A DNA stretch of 18,122 nt, taken from an uncultured Treponema sp. GTDB lineage: Bacteria > Spirochaetota > Spirochaetia > Treponematales > Treponemataceae. The position numbers were made by a program, and so were the translations under genes. The stretch spans positions 1 to 18,122 of the forward strand of contig CAMAFU010000012.1 of the NCBI GenBank assembly GCA_945833725.1, in the 5' to 3' direction. A model generated the notes under the pieces. That model was not told the DNA's origin. It was given only the letters and a program-made list of their open reading frames with translations, and made no database searches. Each line of letters begins with the position of its first letter. Positions within the stretch are counted from its first letter, which is position 1. This document shows, piece after piece, positions 7,507 to 13,741 of the stretch.

Positions 7507-7568
7507 CGTACCGGCGGATTTTATAGAGCAAACGAACCCGGCATGTTCTCGCAAAAGTTTTTTAAAAC

Positions 7569-7597
7569 TTGAAAAAATGATGTATCTCACTTACAAT
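7569..7597 (+). promoter_or_regulatory. rsgA: Sigma-70-type promoter of rsgA-mutS2
   Basis: TTGAAA (7569-7574), a 17-base spacer, and TACAAT (7592-7597). The transcript should begin near 7604, giving a leader of about 50 bases that ends with the AGGA ribosome binding site of rsgA. Confidence 0.72.
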
Positions 7598-7655
7598 AAT
7601 TTCGCATCAGCACAAAAAAAATGCAAAACCTAAAATCAATTTTTCAGGAAAAAAA

Positions 7656-8639
7656 ATGTTACAGACTGCAGGAACCGTCCTCAGCGGCTCCAACAATATT
7701 TTTGAAGTAGAAACATCAGACGATAATGAAAATAAAGTCATTCGCGTATGCTCTCTAAAAAGCAAGCGCCTTAAATCCGAAAAAAAATACTACAACCCTT
7801 TGGCCCCAGGCGACACTGTAGAAATTCAACTTGAAGACATAAACGACAAAAAAGGTGTAATTACATCCCTTTCACCAAGAAAAAACCAATTCCTCCGATG
7901 GAATGTTAAAGGCCGTGCTCCTCAGCTTCTGGCAGCAAACCTGGACTATATAATTCTTGTAACAACCCCCGAACAGCCGGAATTCAGGCCCCGATTTATC
8001 GACAGAGCCCTTGCTCAGGCAGAACGACAGTCCATAGAACCCATAATCCTTGTTAACAAATGTGATTTGGAAGGTGCTCAGGATATATCATTTATAAACC
8101 GTATAGAGAATTGGCAGAATTTAGGCTACAAAGTAATGAAAATCTCTGCCAAAACAGGCGAAGGTCTTCCCCAGTTTGCAGAATTTATCCGCGGAAAATT
8201 AAGTGCCCTTGTAGGTCAGTCAGGAGTTGGAAAATCATCTCTTGTAAATGTTCTGGATGATACTTGTGTCCTAAAAACAGGAAGCCTGTCAAAAAAATAC
8301 GGCAAAGGAAGTCACACAACAACAAAGGGAACACTTATGCACATTAAGTTGAACCAGTCGCTTATGGGAGGAATAAAAGGCGAAACTGCGTCAATAATAG
8401 ATACTCCAGGAGTCCGCCGCTTTGTCCTTAACGACATTCCCGCAGAAGAACTTATTTTTTACTTTAGGGAAATGGAACCTCTGGCAGGAAAATGCAGTTT
8501 TGGAATGAGCTGCACCCACACAACAGAAAAAGGCTGCAGAATTCTTGAAAGTGTAGAAAGCGGTGCAATCAGCAGAGAACGATTCGACAGTTACAGAAGA
8601 ATTCTGGAAGAAATAAAAACAGGAAACTGGTGTGACTGA
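7656..8639 (+). CDS. rsgA: Ribosome small-subunit maturation GTPase RsgA
   Basis: RsgA is a circularly permuted GTPase that checks late 30S assembly and releases RbfA. The 327-residue product has an N-terminal OB fold (about 1-75, including 'PLAPGDTVEI'). The G motifs come in permuted order: G4 NKCD (134-137), G5 SAKTG (164-168), G1 GQSGVGKSS (187-195), a 'GSHTTTKGTL' G2-like segment and G3 DTPG. The C-terminal zinc knuckle is C280-x5-C286-x-H288-x5-C294. All key residues are present and length is typical. An AGGA sequence lies 8 bases before the ATG. The stop TGA shares one base with the mutS2 ATG, so the two proteins are co-transcribed and probably translationally coupled. Confidence 0.96.
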   Translation: MLQTAGTVLSGSNNIFEVETSDDNENKVIRVCSLKSKRLKSEKKYYNPLAPGDTVEIQLEDINDKKGVITSLSPRKNQFLRWNVKGRAPQLLAANLDYIILVTTPEQPEFRPRFIDRALAQAERQSIEPIILVNKCDLEGAQDISFINRIENWQNLGYKVMKISAKTGEGLPQFAEFIRGKLSALVGQSGVGKSSLVNVLDDTCVLKTGSLSKKYGKGSHTTTKGTLMHIKLNQSLMGGIKGETASIIDTPGVRRFVLNDIPAEELIFYFREMEPLAGKCSFGMSCTHTTEKGCRILESVESGAISRERFDSYRRILEEIKTGNWCD

Positions 8640-11209
8640 TGTGGCATTTAAAAACTCTTGAACTGCTGGATTATTTTAAAATCCGTAATGAAATTTCAAC
8701 ATACTGTCTTTCTCAAGAAGGCAAAAACAAAACAGAAAAACTTCTTCCCCTTACCGACTCTAACAGAATTAAAGAATTAAAGGATCTCTCAAAAGAGTGG
8801 GAACAGATTATTCTGTCAAACAAAAAAGTTCCCTTTTCATCCTGGGAAGAAATACAGGGATTTTTTAAGCTGCTTAAAGTTTCCGGTGCTGTTCTGGAAC
8901 AAAAAAATTTTTATGCACTTCTCCAGTTTACACTTTCCGCTCTGGAACTTATCCACGGGATACAATCTCTTTCCCCTCACCTCTGCGTAAAATCACTTCA
9001 AAAACTTACCAATACACTTCCAGAAAAAGAACTGGACTTATGCAGAATTGAAATTTCAAAAATCATAGACAAAAACGGAAACCTGAAAGACCTGCCGGTG
9101 CTAAGGGAATTAAAATCTTCAATTTCAAGTCTAAAATCAGAAATCGAAAAATGCTTCGGCAAATATACAAAAGATTCAAATTTAAATTCCGTACTTGCAT
9201 CAAATGTTCCCGTTTTCCGCACAGACAGACAGTTGCTTGCAGTAAAGGCAAATCAGCGTTCAAGAATTCCAGGCATAATCCATGAAGTAAGCAATTCCGG
9301 TTCAACACTATTCATAGAACCTGAAGAAATCGTAAGAAAAAACAACAGTCTTATTCAGCTTGAATTCCAGCTTGAAGCAGAGAAACGAAAAATATTTGCA
9401 AGCCTTACAGAAACAATTTCCGTGTATGCCGGTATTTTTCCGCAGGCACTTGAAATTATGACAGAAATTGACAGAACTTACGCTGCAGCCAGGTGGGGAA
9501 TTGAACACCAATGTATTTATGCTGGAGAATATAATAAAAACGACAGGAATGACTTTCCAAAATTAGTTTCGGCCCGCCACCCCGTTTTAGGGCAAAAAGC
9601 CGTTCCCATCGACATGTCAATTCCCGCAGGAAAAACAACAGTAATAATTACAGGTCCAAACACAGGCGGAAAAACAGTTTCCATAAAAACTTTCGCACTT
9701 CTTTCTCTTTTAAACCAGACAGCTTTTCCTGTTCCTGCAAAAGAAGGTACCTGCCTGCCGGTATTTTCCTCCCTTTATGCAGATATTGGAGATGAACAGT
9801 CCATCGAAGAAAGTTTATCAACATTTTCTGCCCACATGAAAAACATTGCACTGGCAGTAAAATATGCAGACGAAAACAGCCTTGTACTCCTTGATGAACT
9901 GGGAAGCGGAACAGACCCTCAGGAAGGTGGTGCTGTGGGAATGGCAGTTCTCGACAGACTTATAGAAAAAAAAGCCTTTGTCCTTGCAACAACACATCAC
10001 GGAATTTTAAAAAACTACGGCTATACAAACTCCTCATGTATAAATGCCTCTGTAGACTTCGATAAGGATACACTTTCTCCGACTTACCGGCTTATTTCCG
10101 GTGTTCCCGGCGAAAGCCATGCTCTGGACATTGCCATAAAAAGCGGTCTGCCCCTTTCAACAGTCGAAAAAGCAAAATCATACATTACGAACAATCAGAC
10201 AGATGTAAGTACGCTCATAAAAGGCCTTACAGAAAAATACAACGAAATTTCAGAAATCGAAAAACAAACAAAAGCAAGGCTTAGTCATCTTGAAGAACAG
10301 GAACTGAAATTAAGCCGTAAACTTATATCACTTCGTGAACAACAGCTGGAACTGGACGAACGGGAAAGGCAGTCAGAAGGAATTTTTCTGCAGGAAACAA
10401 GAAAAAATCTCGAAAACCTTGTCAGAAAACTGCGGGAAGGGGAAATTACCCGAGAAAAAACATTACAGGTAAAACAGTTCATAACAGAACTTACGGAAAA
10501 AATTGAAGACAGGGAAAATGCCCTTGAAGAAGCAAAACAGCTTTTGGAAGCCGATAAAAATGCACTGGAAGAAAAACTTCTTAAAAATTCAATTATTGCA
10601 GAAAACGGCATGACTATTACAAATAATATTTCCCGCCATTCATCAAACAAACATACAAAAAAAAGAATGAAAAATCGCGATGCCCTCGAAAAAACTCAGG
10701 AACCTGTTTTTACAAAAAATATGGCTTTAAAAACCATAAAAAAAACAGAGCCAAAACATAAAGAATTTAAACCGGGAGACTGGGTAATTTTAACAAGAAC
10801 AAAAACAAAGGGAATATTAATTTCAGAAGAAAAAAACGGTCTGTGGAATGTTCAAATTGGCGCCATAAGAATGAAAATAAAAAAAGATGAAATGATTTTT
10901 GACAGCAAGGAAAATAATGCACCGTCCGTTACAATAGAAATAAGCAGCGAAGAAACAAAAGAAACCCCGGTTTTTGAACTGAAACTTTTAGGAATGAGGC
11001 AGGAAGAAGCCATAAAAGCCTTAGAAAGACAGCTGGATCTTTGCCAGCGCCATAATTTCCGCAATTTTTCCATAATTCACGGAAAAGGTAACGGCATTCT
11101 GCAAAATGCAGTCCACGCGTATTTAGCACAATACCCGGCTGTAAAAGAGTTTGGTTTTGCCTCAGCCGAAGACGGCGGATTTGGAAAAACTTATGTTGAA
11201 CTAAAATAA
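8639..11209 (+). CDS. mutS2: MutS2 ATPase with Smr domain
   Basis: MutS2 is a MutS-related ATPase. In some bacteria it limits homologous recombination, and in Bacillus it acts on collided ribosomes. The 856-residue product has the N-terminal MutS core/lever, Walker A GPNTGGKT (339-346), 'EQSIEESLSTFSAHMKNI', Walker B LVLLDELGSGTD (415-426), a long Glu/Lys-rich coiled coil (about 525-655), a KOW-like segment (about 710-750, 'FKPGDWVIL') and a C-terminal Smr domain with HGKGNG (814-819) and 'GGFGKTYVELK'. Relatives are nearer 780 residues; the extra length lies around the coiled coil and KOW linker. The usual LDLRG motif at the Smr start reads LKLLG (781-785), possibly affecting nuclease activity. 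The start codon overlaps the rsgA stop; the pairing with a ribosome GTPase fits a ribosome-linked role. Confidence 0.95.
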   Translation: MWHLKTLELLDYFKIRNEISTYCLSQEGKNKTEKLLPLTDSNRIKELKDLSKEWEQIILSNKKVPFSSWEEIQGFFKLLKVSGAVLEQKNFYALLQFTLSALELIHGIQSLSPHLCVKSLQKLTNTLPEKELDLCRIEISKIIDKNGNLKDLPVLRELKSSISSLKSEIEKCFGKYTKDSNLNSVLASNVPVFRTDRQLLAVKANQRSRIPGIIHEVSNSGSTLFIEPEEIVRKNNSLIQLEFQLEAEKRKIFASLTETISVYAGIFPQALEIMTEIDRTYAAARWGIEHQCIYAGEYNKNDRNDFPKLVSARHPVLGQKAVPIDMSIPAGKTTVIITGPNTGGKTVSIKTFALLSLLNQTAFPVPAKEGTCLPVFSSLYADIGDEQSIEESLSTFSAHMKNIALAVKYADENSLVLLDELGSGTDPQEGGAVGMAVLDRLIEKKAFVLATTHHGILKNYGYTNSSCINASVDFDKDTLSPTYRLISGVPGESHALDIAIKSGLPLSTVEKAKSYITNNQTDVSTLIKGLTEKYNEISEIEKQTKARLSHLEEQELKLSRKLISLREQQLELDERERQSEGIFLQETRKNLENLVRKLREGEITREKTLQVKQFITELTEKIEDRENALEEAKQLLEADKNALEEKLLKNSIIAENGMTITNNISRHSSNKHTKKRMKNRDALEKTQEPVFTKNMALKTIKKTEPKHKEFKPGDWVILTRTKTKGILISEEKNGLWNVQIGAIRMKIKKDEMIFDSKENNAPSVTIEISSEETKETPVFELKLLGMRQEEAIKALERQLDLCQRHNFRNFSIIHGKGNGILQNAVHAYLAQYPAVKEFGFASAEDGGFGKTYVELK

Positions 11210-11279
11210 ATGCCCGCCGCGCCCCAAAAAAAACAAAATACTAAAACTCAAGACAGACAGCAGGATTCAAACAAAAACT

Positions 11280-11308
11280 TTGACAGAAAATGTATTTTTA
11301 TACATAAT
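11280..11308 (+). promoter_or_regulatory. argR: Sigma-70-type promoter of argR
   Basis: A perfect TTGACA (11280-11285), 17-base spacer, and CATAAT (11303-11308). The start would be near 11315, about 80 bases upstream of the argR ATG and just before the two ARG-box-like sites. Confidence 0.7.
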
Positions 11309-11329
11309 AATACATAATAAACACATCAA

Positions 11330-11368
11330 ACTGAATATTTTTTACTTTTTTCAGCATAAATATTCAGT
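11330..11368 (+). promoter_or_regulatory. argR: Candidate tandem ARG boxes (ArgR operator)
   Basis: A perfect 11-bp inverted repeat, ACTGAATATTT (11330-11340) and AAATATTCAGT (11358-11368). Each arm extends into an ARG-box-like 14-mer (consensus TGAAT-W4-ATTCA): 11332-11345 matches 11 of 14 and 11353-11366 matches 12 of 14 by my count. Their centres are 21 bp apart, the classic spacing of paired ARG boxes in E. coli. Just downstream of the argR promoter, they would give autorepression. Confidence 0.5.
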
Positions 11369-11395
11369 AAAATAAAATATTATCGGTGCAAAAAA

Positions 11396-11866
11396 ATGAA
11401 AGAACGAACTTCACGACTTAAGGCAATAAAAAAACTCATAAAAAACAACAGAATAGAAAGTCAGGAAGAACTTTCAGGCCACCTTCAAAAGCAGGGTTTC
11501 GATGTTACACAGGCAACGCTTTCAAGAGACCTTAAACTTCTGAAAGTCGGAAAAATAAGTGATGGCAACAGCGGCTATGTATACACGCTTCCCGGCGAAG
11601 AAGAACGAAATGAAGACGATGCACTGTTTGTTCAGGATTTTATGAGAGGTTATGTAAGCATAGAGTGGAACAGTTCAACCGTTGTCATAAAAACATTTTC
11701 CGGGCAGGCAGATTCCGTCGCAAATGCCCTTGACACCCTCAATCTGGAAGAACTTCTCGGCACCGTTGCAGGAGATAACTGTGTTTTTGCCAGCCTTAGA
11801 CAGGGATTTTCTGGGGAAGATTTTCTTAAAAAATTAAAAAAACACATTCCGGATCTGGAAGACTAA
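11396..11866 (+). CDS. argR: Arginine repressor ArgR/AhrC family
   Basis: ArgR is a hexameric transcription factor that binds ARG boxes when loaded with arginine. The 156-residue product matches family length. The N-terminal winged helix (about 5-70) carries 'AIKKLIKNNRIESQEELSGHL' and the recognition segment 'VTQATLSRDLKLLKV'. The C-terminal domain (about 85-156) has 'VVIKTFSGQADSVANALD' and 'LLGTVAGDNCVF'. In E. coli the corresponding GDD provides D128 and D129, which contact arginine; here the pair is D127-N128, so affinity or ligand choice could differ. No clear Shine-Dalgarno precedes the ATG. No arginine-metabolism gene is in view. The gene converges with the cyclo-ligase gene 30 bases beyond its stop, with no obvious terminator. 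Confidence 0.94.
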   Translation: MKERTSRLKAIKKLIKNNRIESQEELSGHLQKQGFDVTQATLSRDLKLLKVGKISDGNSGYVYTLPGEEERNEDDALFVQDFMRGYVSIEWNSSTVVIKTFSGQADSVANALDTLNLEELLGTVAGDNCVFASLRQGFSGEDFLKKLKKHIPDLED

Positions 11867-11896
11867 TTTTTTCAGTCCACCGGCCGGCAATTTTCC

Positions 11897-12496
11897 CTAA
11901 AACACAACCTTATTCAAAAAACAATCGTTTTCTTCCATTGGAATGTCATCTGTTATCTGAAAAGGAAAACACACTCCAAAAAGAAAAATTTTTCCACCGC
12001 ATCGCCGTAATCTGGGAATATATCTGTCATAAAACCCCTTCCCCTTTCCAAGCCGTTTTCCGTCCTTTGAAAAAGCAAGCCCTGGAACAATAACAGCTAT
12101 ATTTTTTCCTTCCAGACAGTTTTTTTCCAGTTCAATTTTAGTTAAAGACTCCTTCGGTTCAAAAATTCCAAAAGCACCTTCTTCAAGCTGCACCGAAACA
12201 GGCATTGCTCTGGATAAATAAAAAAAATCCATACTGCACGACTCAGCATTACATCTGGGAACAGCCACCTTTTTCCCCATTTTTAAAGCCTGTTCAACAA
12301 GAGGCATACAGTCCAATTCCCAGGAAAGAGGAATGTAAAGAAAAACCACATCCGCCTCAATAAACTCCTGAATAAAAAAAAATTTTCTGCACACCTCAAA
12401 AGACATTTTTTTCCATTCAGTTTTATTTTCAGAAAAACTTTTCAGCGCAGATTTCATAGATTTCCGCAAATTATTTTTTTTATCAGTTTTTGTCAT
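11897..12496 (-). CDS. 5-formyltetrahydrofolate cyclo-ligase family protein
   Basis: The enzyme converts 5-formyl-THF to 5,10-methenyl-THF with ATP, returning stored folate to one-carbon metabolism. From the ATG at 12494-12496 the product is 199 residues, normal for the family. It starts 'MTKTDKKNNLRKSMKSAL' and carries 'VVFLYIPLSWELD', 'GKKVAVPRC' and the signature 'VPGLAFSKDGKRLGKGKGFYDRYI' split by its Gly-rich ATP loop (GKGKGFYDR). The frame stays open to an ATG at 12544, but that would overlap the start of the divergent DUF456 gene and pass through this gene's own promoter, so I reject it. A GTG two codons upstream (12500-12502) is exactly 7 bases after a TATAAT and may be the real, leaderless start. 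There is no Shine-Dalgarno. Confidence 0.92.
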   Translation of the reverse strand: MTKTDKKNNLRKSMKSALKSFSENKTEWKKMSFEVCRKFFFIQEFIEADVVFLYIPLSWELDCMPLVEQALKMGKKVAVPRCNAESCSMDFFYLSRAMPVSVQLEEGAFGIFEPKESLTKIELEKNCLEGKNIAVIVPGLAFSKDGKRLGKGKGFYDRYIPRLRRCGGKIFLFGVCFPFQITDDIPMEENDCFLNKVVF

Positions 12497-12524
12497 AGTC
12501 ACGGAAGGAATTATATCATAGAAT
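12496..12524 (+). promoter_or_regulatory. Candidate promoter of the DUF456 gene (near-leaderless)
   Basis: TAGTCA (12496-12501), 17-base spacer, TAGAAT (12519-12524); an alternative pairing is TTGTCA (12490-12495) with TATCAT (12514-12519) and 18 bases between. With TAGAAT, only six bases separate the -10 from the ATG, so the transcript would begin at or next to the start codon. It overlaps the opposing promoter. Confidence 0.45.
12510..12515 (-). promoter_or_regulatory. -10 element of the cyclo-ligase gene (leaderless)
   Basis: A perfect TATAAT on the minus strand. Seven bases later is an in-frame GTG (12500-12502) and thirteen bases later the ATG (12494-12496), so the mRNA should have at most about six leader bases. 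The -35 region is poor. Confidence 0.5.
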
Positions 12525-12530
12525 AAACCC

Positions 12531-13019
12531 ATGAATACAGACATACTATTGGCCGTAACGGCAGGAATTCTTCTTCTTACAGGACTTATCGGAACAGTTA
12601 TGCCTATTCTGCCCGGTGTTCCATTAGCGTGGGCAGGTCTACTTACAGCTCATTTCTGCAAAATCACGGCAACACCGCTCTACATCTTAATAATTACAGG
12701 AATTACAGCGCTAACAGTTACAATTTTAGACTCCCTTCTTCAGCCATACATTACAAAAAAAGCAGGAGGAAGCAAAAAAGCCGTTTTAGGAGCAACCATC
12801 GGTCTTATTGCATCCCTTTTCTTAGGTCCTCTTTTTATAATAATAGGGCCTTTTATAGGAGCCTTTATCGGAGAACTTATACAAGATCCAGACTCACCGT
12901 CAAAAGCCATAAAGGCAGCGGTAGGTTCACTTTTCGGATTTCTTATTGGAACAGGAATAAAAATGATTTGCGTAATATCCTACATCTGGATTTTTCTGTT
13001 CGAACTTCTGTCAAAATAG
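12531..13019 (+). CDS. DUF456 family small membrane protein
   Basis: Function unknown. The 162-residue product matches DUF456 by its opening 'GLIGTVMPILPGVPLAWAGLL' (about 18-38), the family's most recognisable segment, and by its Gly-rich hydrophobic make-up. Four to five membrane segments are likely: about 4-24, 27-44, 49-70, 83-116 (long, glycine-rich, perhaps two helices with a break at 'GP') and 128-158. A hydrophilic loop with 'PYITKKAGGSKK' lies between the third and fourth, and 'IQDPDSPSKAIK' before the last. There is no Shine-Dalgarno; a -10-like TAGAAT ends six bases before the ATG, implying a leaderless mRNA. It diverges from the cyclo-ligase gene and is followed by the tRNA-Asn promoter. 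Confidence 0.88.
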   Translation: MNTDILLAVTAGILLLTGLIGTVMPILPGVPLAWAGLLTAHFCKITATPLYILIITGITALTVTILDSLLQPYITKKAGGSKKAVLGATIGLIASLFLGPLFIIIGPFIGAFIGELIQDPDSPSKAIKAAVGSLFGFLIGTGIKMICVISYIWIFLFELLSK

Positions 13020-13070
13020 CCGTTACCAATAAAAAAATCAATTTTTTTTCAATTTTTTAATTTCATCTGA

Positions 13071-13099
13071 TTGACAGTTTTTTAGTTTTTTTGTAGTAT
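13071..13099 (+). promoter_or_regulatory. Promoter of tRNA-Asn
   Basis: TTGACA (13071-13076), 17-base spacer, TAGTAT (13094-13099). The start would fall near 13106, about 17 bases before the mature tRNA. Confidence 0.7.
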
Positions 13100-13122
13100 A
13101 TCAACATATTCGTTAAGAACAT

Positions 13123-13195
13123 GGTTCCTTAGCTCAGTCGGTAGAGCAACGGACTGTTAATCCGTGTGTCGCTGGTTCAAGCCCAGCAGGAGCCG
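13123..13195 (+). tRNA. tRNA-Asn (anticodon GTT)
   Basis: A full cloverleaf of 73 bases. Acceptor GGTTCCT pairs with AGGAGCC (one G-U); the D arm is GCTC/GAGC. The anticodon stem ACGGA/TCCGT holds loop CTGTTAA with GTT at positions 34-36. The T arm GCTGG/CCAGC carries TTCAAGC. The discriminator base is G, as expected for Asn. The 3' CCA is not encoded, so it must be added by CCA-adding enzyme. Confidence 0.97.
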
Positions 13196-13197
13196 CT

Positions 13198-13228
13198 ACT
13201 TCCACTTTCGGGTGGAAGTTTTTTTTTG
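13198..13228 (+). terminator. Rho-independent terminator of tRNA-Asn
   Basis: ACTTCCAC and GTGGAAGT form a perfect 8-bp stem with a six-base loop (13198-13219), followed by a run of about nine T. Confidence 0.93.
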
Positions 13229-13360
13229 CCTTTCCAAAATTCCAGTCAAAATGACCCGTTTCCTTCACTTTTCTTTCATATTACAGGTCTTTTTAACCCG
13301 ATTATTACAGCATTTTTCATAAAACAAAGTACATTTTTCCTCAAAAAAAATGAACAGGAC
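13229..13360. other. AT-rich non-coding stretch after tRNA-Asn
   Basis: I see no gene, no convincing promoter and no repeat here. The ORFs that cross it start inside the tRNA or read through the GC-rich block beyond and show no protein-like pattern. Confidence 0.6.
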
Positions 13361-13520
13361 GGCTTTTTGCCCCGCTTCACTTCGTTCCGCTACAGCAAAA
13401 ACCAGGCTATCCAGGGTTCCGCTATCCGCTCCATTCGGAAGTATAAGAGTCGTAAGCCTGCTTCCGCCCCTTATACTTCCGAACGCCTCCGGCGCCCTTC
13501 CTATCCTTGCCGCGGGGAAG
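13361..13520. repeat. GC-rich non-coding block with inverted repeats, probable dispersed repeat
   Basis: By my count the 160 bases are about 57% G+C, far above the surrounding AT-rich spacer. It opens with GGCTTTTTGC (13361-13370), which pairs with GCAAAAACC (13395-13403) with one bulged base. It then holds a perfect 14-bp inverted repeat (13434-13483), and closes with CTTCC (13497-13501)/GGAAG (13516-13520). ORFs across it are low-complexity and do not look like proteins. The form (compact, palindromic, intergenic, composition unlike its surroundings) suggests a multi-copy interspersed element, but only one copy is in the window. Confidence 0.5.
13434..13483. repeat. Perfect 14-bp inverted repeat inside the GC-rich block
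   Basis: TTCGGAAGTATAAG (13434-13447) and CTTATACTTCCGAA (13470-13483) flank 22 bases. No T run follows on either strand, so it is not a simple terminator. Confidence 0.85.
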
Positions 13521-13542
13521 CCTTACCGCAACCACAGGAAGT

Positions 13543-13558
13543 TGGCACGAAATATGCT
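13543..13558 (+). promoter_or_regulatory. Sigma-54-like promoter upstream of hsp20
   Basis: TGGCACG, four bases (AAAT), then ATGCT. Against the sigma-54 consensus TGGCACG-N4-TTGCW it differs at one base and keeps the required GG and GC ten bases apart. The start would be near 13569, giving a leader of about 170 bases before hsp20. Treponemes are known to have RpoN. Confidence 0.42.
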
Positions 13559-13584
13559 TTTATAACAGTAAGTTCCAGATATTA

Positions 13585-13596
13585 CTGACCGGTCAG
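13585..13596. promoter_or_regulatory. Perfect 12-bp palindrome CTGACCGGTCAG (candidate operator)
   Basis: Perfectly symmetric and framed by CAGAT (13576-13580) and ATCTG at about 13602-13606. The form resembles operators of TetR-type repressors. It lies about 16 bases past the predicted sigma-54 start. Confidence 0.4.
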
Positions 13597-13655
13597 AAAA
13601 AAATCTGAAAAAAAAATCAAATGTTTCCTGACAACAAAAAGGAAATATAAAAAAG

Positions 13656-13680
13656 TTTATAAGGAGTTTCCCCTTATAAA
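13656..13680. repeat. Inverted repeat in the hsp20 upstream region
   Basis: TTTATAAGG (13656-13664) and CCTTATAAA (13672-13680) flank seven bases. A stable hairpin in RNA, or a symmetric protein site in DNA. Confidence 0.6.
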
Positions 13681-13687
13681 AAAAACT

Positions 13688-13700
13688 GTTCATTATGAAC
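13688..13700. repeat. Short palindrome GTTCATTATGAAC before hsp20
   Basis: Two 6-base arms around one central T, 29 bases before the hsp20 ribosome binding site. Confidence 0.45.
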
Positions 13701-13741
13701 GGGGTTACCACAAAGCTCGCCATTAACTAGGAGGTATTGAT

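Larger units (their letters stand above)
7311..7655. other. Divergent intergenic region between gltX and rsgA
   Basis: About 345 bases with no credible ORF. It holds the gltX ribosome binding site (GAGGAA, 7317-7322), the near-palindrome CAGACTGTCTG (about 7359-7369), an 8-bp inverted repeat (7482-7506) and the rsgA promoter (7569-7597). I found no convincing promoter for gltX. Confidence 0.7.

Noticed and set aside
11833..11890. Shared terminator between argR and the convergent cyclo-ligase gene (CTGG/CCGG and GACT/AGTC pairings near CCGGCCGG)
   Set aside because: The pairings are short and broken, and no T run follows the hairpin on the plus strand; on the minus strand the T run is displaced.
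12497..12544. N-terminal extension of the cyclo-ligase to an ATG at 12544
   Set aside because: It would overlap the start of the divergent DUF456 gene and run through a perfect TATAAT; the family begins near the ATG at 12494-12496.
13123..13520. Integration of a mobile element at tRNA-Asn
   Set aside because: No integrase gene and no repeat of the tRNA 3' end were found downstream in the window; the tRNA keeps its own terminator directly after it.
13166..13588. A 140-codon plus-strand frame running from inside tRNA-Asn through the GC-rich block, and a 71-codon frame at 13350-13565
   Set aside because: The longer one starts within the tRNA and crosses its terminator, neither has a ribosome binding site, and both translate the inverted-repeat block into low-complexity sequence.
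13597..13741. RNA thermometer (fourU or ROSE type) or CIRCE operator upstream of hsp20
   Set aside because: I found no U-rich or pyrimidine segment able to pair well with AGGAGG at 13729-13734, and no TTAGCACTC/GAGTGCTAA pair.
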